Part shown: positions 7,054-9,152 of the stretch, piece by piece
Numbering within the stretch: position 1 is the first letter of the stretch
Layout of the letters: each line of letters starts with the position of its first letter
Origin: Gp22-AA3 sp964384905
GTDB taxonomy: Bacteria; Acidobacteriota; Polarisedimenticolia; Gp22-AA2
Length of the DNA: 9,152 nt
Direction of reading: 5' to 3'
NCBI GenBank assembly: GCA_964384905.1
Contig: CAYLND010000146.1
Span: 1-9,152, forward strand
Made by a program: the position numbers and the translations under genes
The notes under the pieces: model-generated
Seen by the model: only the letters and a program-made list of their open reading frames with translations
What the model was told of the DNA's origin: nothing
Database searches by the model: none

Positions 7054-7872
7054 TCAGGGCCAAAGAGCCTCCACGATCTCCCCGAACGGCACGCGCGTCC
7101 GTCCTCCACCCGGCGTATCGAGCAGGAGCGCCCCTTCGTCGTCGACGCCGGCCACCGTCCCCTCGCATGGTCCGTGAGGCCCCTGGACCGTCACGCGGCG
7201 TCCGCGCGGCACGGCCGAGAGCGTCTCCCATTCGCGGAGAAGGTCGGTCGGCCGGCCCGCCAGAACCCGAGCGTATCGCCGCTCGAAGCCCTCCAGAATG
7301 GACGCGAGGAGTATCGCCCGGTCGGCGCGGGCGCCGGTCTCGATGCGCACCGATGTCGCCCGGTCGCGCACCGCCTCGGCGAAATCCTGGTCAAGCTGGT
7401 TGACGTTCACGCCGATTCCGATCACCATCTCGCGGATGCAGGGGTCGGAGCCGCGGGTTTCGCCGAGGATCCCCGCGACCTTGCGCCGACCCACGACGAC
7501 GTCGTTCGGCCACTTGATACCGCTCGCGAGACGACAGTTGTCGCGCAGCGTATCGGCCACGGCGACGGCCGCCGTGAACGTGAACAGTGGCGCCCTTGTC
7601 GCCGGCACCTCCGGGCGCAGGACCAGAGAGACGTAGATCCCCAGACGGGCGCGCGACTCCCACGATCGTTGTCGCCTCCCTCGACCGCCGGTCTGCTCCT
7701 CTGCCAGCACGAGGGCCCCCTCCGGCTCTCCCGCCGTGGCCAGATCGAGCGCTTTGTCGTTGGTCGAGCCGATGGTCGGATAGTAGAAGATCCGATGCCC
7801 GAAGACCGCGGAACGCAGGTGGCGTTGCAGCGCCGCCGGCGTCAGGATCTCCTCCGTCTGTGCGTCCTTCAA
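7054..7872 (-). CDS. birA: Biotin--[acetyl-CoA-carboxylase] ligase, catalytic form without DNA-binding domain
   Basis: BirA activates biotin with ATP to biotinyl-AMP and transfers it to the lysine of carrier proteins such as the acetyl-CoA carboxylase BCCP subunit. The 272-aa product has STND (36-39), the biotinyl-AMP loop TGGRGRRQRSW (61-71), KWPNDVVV (120-127), catalytic-region KVAGIL (131-136) and GIGVNVN (152-158). A small C-terminal SH3-like domain lies at about 220-270. Only about 25 residues precede the catalytic domain, so the N-terminal winged helix of repressor-type BirA is absent. This group I enzyme is not expected to repress transcription itself. The start is TTG at 7872, which overlaps the nadC stop in the sequence TTGA. 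A GGAGGTGGAG ribosome binding site supports it, and no ATG or GTG lies near. The neighbours nadC and coaX also serve cofactor metabolism. Confidence 0.95.
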   Translation of the reverse strand: MKDAQTEEILTPAALQRHLRSAVFGHRIFYYPTIGSTNDKALDLATAGEPEGALVLAEEQTGGRGRRQRSWESRARLGIYVSLVLRPEVPATRAPLFTFTAAVAVADTLRDNCRLASGIKWPNDVVVGRRKVAGILGETRGSDPCIREMVIGIGVNVNQLDQDFAEAVRDRATSVRIETGARADRAILLASILEGFERRYARVLAGRPTDLLREWETLSAVPRGRRVTVQGPHGPCEGTVAGVDDEGALLLDTPGGGRTRVPFGEIVEALWP

Positions 7873-8720
7873 GCGGACTCCACCTCCAAGGCCAGGTCGG
7901 CGGCCCGCACGGAATGAGTCAGAGAGCCCAGGGAGATGCGGTCGACCCCGAGCGAGGCCAGGAACGGGATGTCTTCTTCGCGCACGCCACCGGAGACCTC
8001 GAGAAACGCGCGCCCGCGGGAGGCGGTCACGGCGCGCTGAAGCGTCGCGCGGTCCATGTTGTCGAGAAGAACGGCGTGGGCGCCCGCCCCGATCGCCTCC
8101 TCCATCTCCTCCACGGTCGACGCCTCGACCTCCACCGGGCCCACGCCCCGCTCGTCACCCGGTCGCGCCCGAAGCACCCGGTCGACCGCCTCCCGCACGC
8201 CGCCGGCGAGCCGCCAGTGATTGTCCTTGATCAGGATCGCGTCGTAGAGACCGGAGCGGTGGTTCGTCCCGCCTCCGATCCGCACCGCGTACCGGTCCAG
8301 GGCACGCAGTCCGGGGGCCGTCTTCCGCGTATCGGAAATCTGGACGCGCGCCGAACCCGCCAGGGACACTGCCCGTCGGGTGGAGGTGGCGATCCCCGAC
8401 ATCCGCTGCAGAAAGTTCAGCGCGGTCCGTTCCGCCGCCAGAATCGAGCGCGCCCGGCCTCGGACGAGCGCGATCCGCCCGCCCGGTCCCCGCTCCTCCC
8501 CATCCCCGCAGAGCGCCTCGAACTCCAGGGCGATATCGACCTGATGAAAGACCTCCTCGGCAACAGGCAGACCGGCGACGACCAGACGCTCGCGCGCCGT
8601 CAGGACGCCCCGCGCCATCGCCCGTGCGTCAATCACGAGGCGTGACGTGACGTCGCCGGGTCCGAGATCCTCCTCCAGGGCGGCGCGAGCAACGCGCCGC
8701 ACGATGTCCATTTCGATCAT
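7869..8720 (-). CDS. nadC: Nicotinate-nucleotide pyrophosphorylase (quinolinate phosphoribosyltransferase)
   Basis: NadC converts quinolinate and PRPP to nicotinate mononucleotide, CO2 and pyrophosphate in de novo NAD synthesis. The 283-aa product is of normal length. Key blocks are EEDLGPGDVTS (16-26), ERTALNFLQRMSGIAT (97-112), DTRKTAPGLRALDRYAVRIGG (130-150), GGTNHRSGLYDAILIKDNH (150-168), EVE (197-199), LLDNM (218-222), EVSGG (241-245) and DRISLGSLTHS (260-270). Together they cover the quinolinate- and PRPP-binding barrel. The start is ATG at 8720; an in-frame ATG at 8711 is the only close alternative. No properly spaced Shine-Dalgarno precedes either. A possible promoter would start the mRNA only about four bases before 8720, so the gene may be leaderless. 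It is the first gene of the cofactor operon. NadA and NadB are not in the window. Confidence 0.96.
   Translation of the reverse strand: MIEMDIVRRVARAALEEDLGPGDVTSRLVIDARAMARGVLTARERLVVAGLPVAEEVFHQVDIALEFEALCGDGEERGPGGRIALVRGRARSILAAERTALNFLQRMSGIATSTRRAVSLAGSARVQISDTRKTAPGLRALDRYAVRIGGGTNHRSGLYDAILIKDNHWRLAGGVREAVDRVLRARPGDERGVGPVEVEASTVEEMEEAIGAGAHAVLLDNMDRATLQRAVTASRGRAFLEVSGGVREEDIPFLASLGVDRISLGSLTHSVRAADLALEVESA
7878..7887 (-). promoter_or_regulatory. Ribosome binding site for the TTG start of birA
   Basis: GGAGGTGGAG lies inside the end of nadC on the minus strand. Its nearer GGAG is five bases from the TTG at 7872. It is strong enough to support initiation at the rare TTG codon, and its position indicates coupling to nadC translation. 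Confidence 0.75.
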
Positions 8721-8739
8721 GGGAGAATCGATTCTCCCA
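8720..8739. promoter_or_regulatory. Perfect 20-bp palindrome abutting the nadC start
   Basis: The half site TGGGAGAATC is followed at once by its exact reverse complement, with no spacer and no mismatch. It touches the nadC ATG and contains the candidate -10 (GAGAAT). Perfect dyads of this length that overlap a promoter are typical of repressor operators. If transcription begins further upstream, the same bases would form an RNA hairpin (seven-base-pair stem, four-base loop) next to the AUG and could affect translation. I do not recognise it as the published motif of a known NAD or biotin regulator. Confidence 0.6.
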
Positions 8740-8760
8740 CACGCCTGGAGAGAGGGTCAA
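8731..8760 (-). promoter_or_regulatory. Candidate promoter for the nadC-birA-coaX operon
   Basis: On the minus strand TTGACC (8760-8755, five of six consensus bases) and GAGAAT (8736-8731, four of six) are 18 bases apart. The predicted start is near 8724, almost at the ATG. The -10 lies inside the 20-bp palindrome, so a protein bound there would block the promoter. Confidence 0.4.
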
Positions 8761-8812
8761 CCGATCGTCCGGGTCGCAGGCGCGTCCAGCGGATGTGCCC
8801 CAAAGTGAAACA

Positions 8813-8833
8813 TGCGTGGTAGTTCTCCACGCA
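8813..8833. repeat. Inverted repeat, 7-bp stem
   Basis: TGCGTGG (8813-8819) pairs perfectly with CCACGCA (8827-8833) across a 7-base loop. No T-run follows on either strand, so it is not a standard intrinsic terminator. Confidence 0.55.
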
Positions 8834-8839
8834 CGCGCG

Positions 8840-8855
8840 GCGGGCATCCGCCCGC
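8840..8855. repeat. Inverted repeat, 6-bp stem
   Basis: GCGGGC (8840-8845) pairs with GCCCGC (8850-8855) around the loop ATCC. It lies six bases from the previous hairpin. A third small dyad (CCGCA 8866-8870 with TGCGG 8875-8879) and two GCATGC hexamers (8857-8862, 8872-8877) follow, so structure is clustered here. Confidence 0.5.
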
Positions 8856-9003
8856 TGCATGCCCTCCGCACGCATGCGGCGAGAGCGATTGCCCGTACCG
8901 AGATCGTTCCATAACGTGATTGTCTGAGGCCGTTGCCTTCATCGCCTTCCTGAGACTGACGTGGGCAATGAAAGCGCTGGCACGATGGTTGCTTTGGTCG
9001 TGT

Positions 9004-9029
9004 TCGGGTCGCATGAGGGCTCGACCCGA
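9004..9029. repeat. Inverted repeat, 8-bp stem
   Basis: TCGGGTCG (9004-9011) pairs perfectly with CGACCCGA (9022-9029) across a 10-base loop. Its function is unknown. No U-tract or neighbouring gene end marks it as a terminator. Confidence 0.55.
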
Positions 9030-9126
9030 CCCGTCACGGAGGAAACGCACGAACGCCGACTCGCGATCGCTCGAGCGGCGCGGCAAACTCGACCCCGTTC
9101 TAGCCCGGATTTCTCACCATAGACGT

Positions 9127-9147
9127 TGAAAGGGCTGTTCCCTTTCA
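9127..9147. repeat. Hairpin at the right edge, 8-bp stem
   Basis: TGAAAGGG (9127-9134) pairs perfectly with CCCTTTCA (9140-9147) around the loop CTGTT. It lies five bases from the window end. It could be a terminator stem, part of a dispersed repeat or the edge of a mobile element; the missing downstream sequence prevents a decision. Confidence 0.5.
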
Positions 9148-9152
9148 GGCAT

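Larger units (their letters stand above)
8740..9152. other. Intergenic region without a recognisable gene, rich in short inverted repeats
   Basis: No open frame here has a recognisable family, a normal start signal or the G/C-rich third codon positions of the neighbouring genes. The two longest frames, one per strand, are TTG-initiated, short and overlap each other. The stretch contains at least five short stem-loops (8813-8833, 8840-8855, 8866-8879, 9004-9029, 9127-9147), and its right half looks less G+C-rich than the genes. The next gene presumably lies beyond the window. Confidence 0.6.

Noticed and set aside
6285..8645. Long plus-strand frames antisense to coaX, birA and nadC (6285-7403, 6853-7917, 7587-8645)
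   Set aside because: The minus-strand genes carry unmistakable enzyme motifs. The plus-strand frames show none and have no ribosome binding sites.
8757..9086. A 109-codon TTG-started frame on the minus strand upstream of nadC
   Set aside because: It has no recognisable family, many A/T-ending codons unlike the neighbouring genes and no ribosome binding site. It spans several hairpins, and its stop lies inside the candidate -35 of nadC.
8920..9129. A 69-codon TTG-started frame on the plus strand
   Set aside because: It has a non-ATG start without a Shine-Dalgarno and an arginine-rich composition. It overlaps the rejected minus-strand frame, and nothing in it is recognisable.
1..9152. CRISPR arrays, tRNA or rRNA genes, prophage, toxin-antitoxin or defence systems
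   Set aside because: No regularly spaced repeats, no tRNA-like cloverleaf with conserved T-loop and no recognisable phage, nuclease or toxin genes were found on either strand.

Overview
This is a GC-rich bacterial chromosome segment made almost entirely of housekeeping genes. It carries a Ras-like MglA GTPase, a conserved nadC-birA-coaX cofactor cluster, an HU/IHF-type protein, an EGY-like site-2 protease and a large ComEC. This combination fits Acidobacteriota or a deltaproteobacterial-type lineage. That placement is an inference from gene content and protein style, not from a marker gene.

Layout. The left edge (1-186, minus strand) is the N-terminal 62 codons of mglA, driven by a near-consensus promoter whose -35 overlaps the stop codon of der. 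The two-domain ribosome-assembly GTPase gene der follows at 232-1548 (minus). A short divergent promoter region (about 1549-1703) separates der from a small HU/IHF-family gene (1704-1973, plus). That gene has an exact TTGACA / TATAAT promoter with an 18-bp spacer. A multi-pass site-2 protease (2031-2999, plus) comes next. It ends tail to tail with comEC and overlaps it by 29 bp.

From 8720 down to 2971 five genes lie in a row on the minus strand, in transcription order nadC, birA, coaX, an unrecognised 237-aa helical protein, and comEC. The nadC/birA junction is a 4-base TTGA overlap, birA and coaX are 16 bases apart, and coaX and the unknown gene share a 4-base ATGA overlap. The first four therefore look like one translationally coupled operon. 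comEC follows after 84 bases. The first three supply or attach cofactors: NadC makes nicotinate mononucleotide for NAD, CoaX catalyses the first step of CoA synthesis, and BirA attaches biotin to carboxylases. A perfect 20-bp palindrome abuts the nadC start and overlaps a possible -10 element, so it is a candidate operator.

The right edge (8740-9152) holds no convincing gene. It contains several short inverted repeats, and its last 21 bases or so form a clean hairpin that could be a repeat or mobile-element end. I see no CRISPR array, tRNA, rRNA, complete insertion sequence or phage gene. No obviously novel multi-gene system is present. The items most worth following up are the palindrome upstream of nadC, the unknown coaX-linked protein and the stem-loop-rich right flank.
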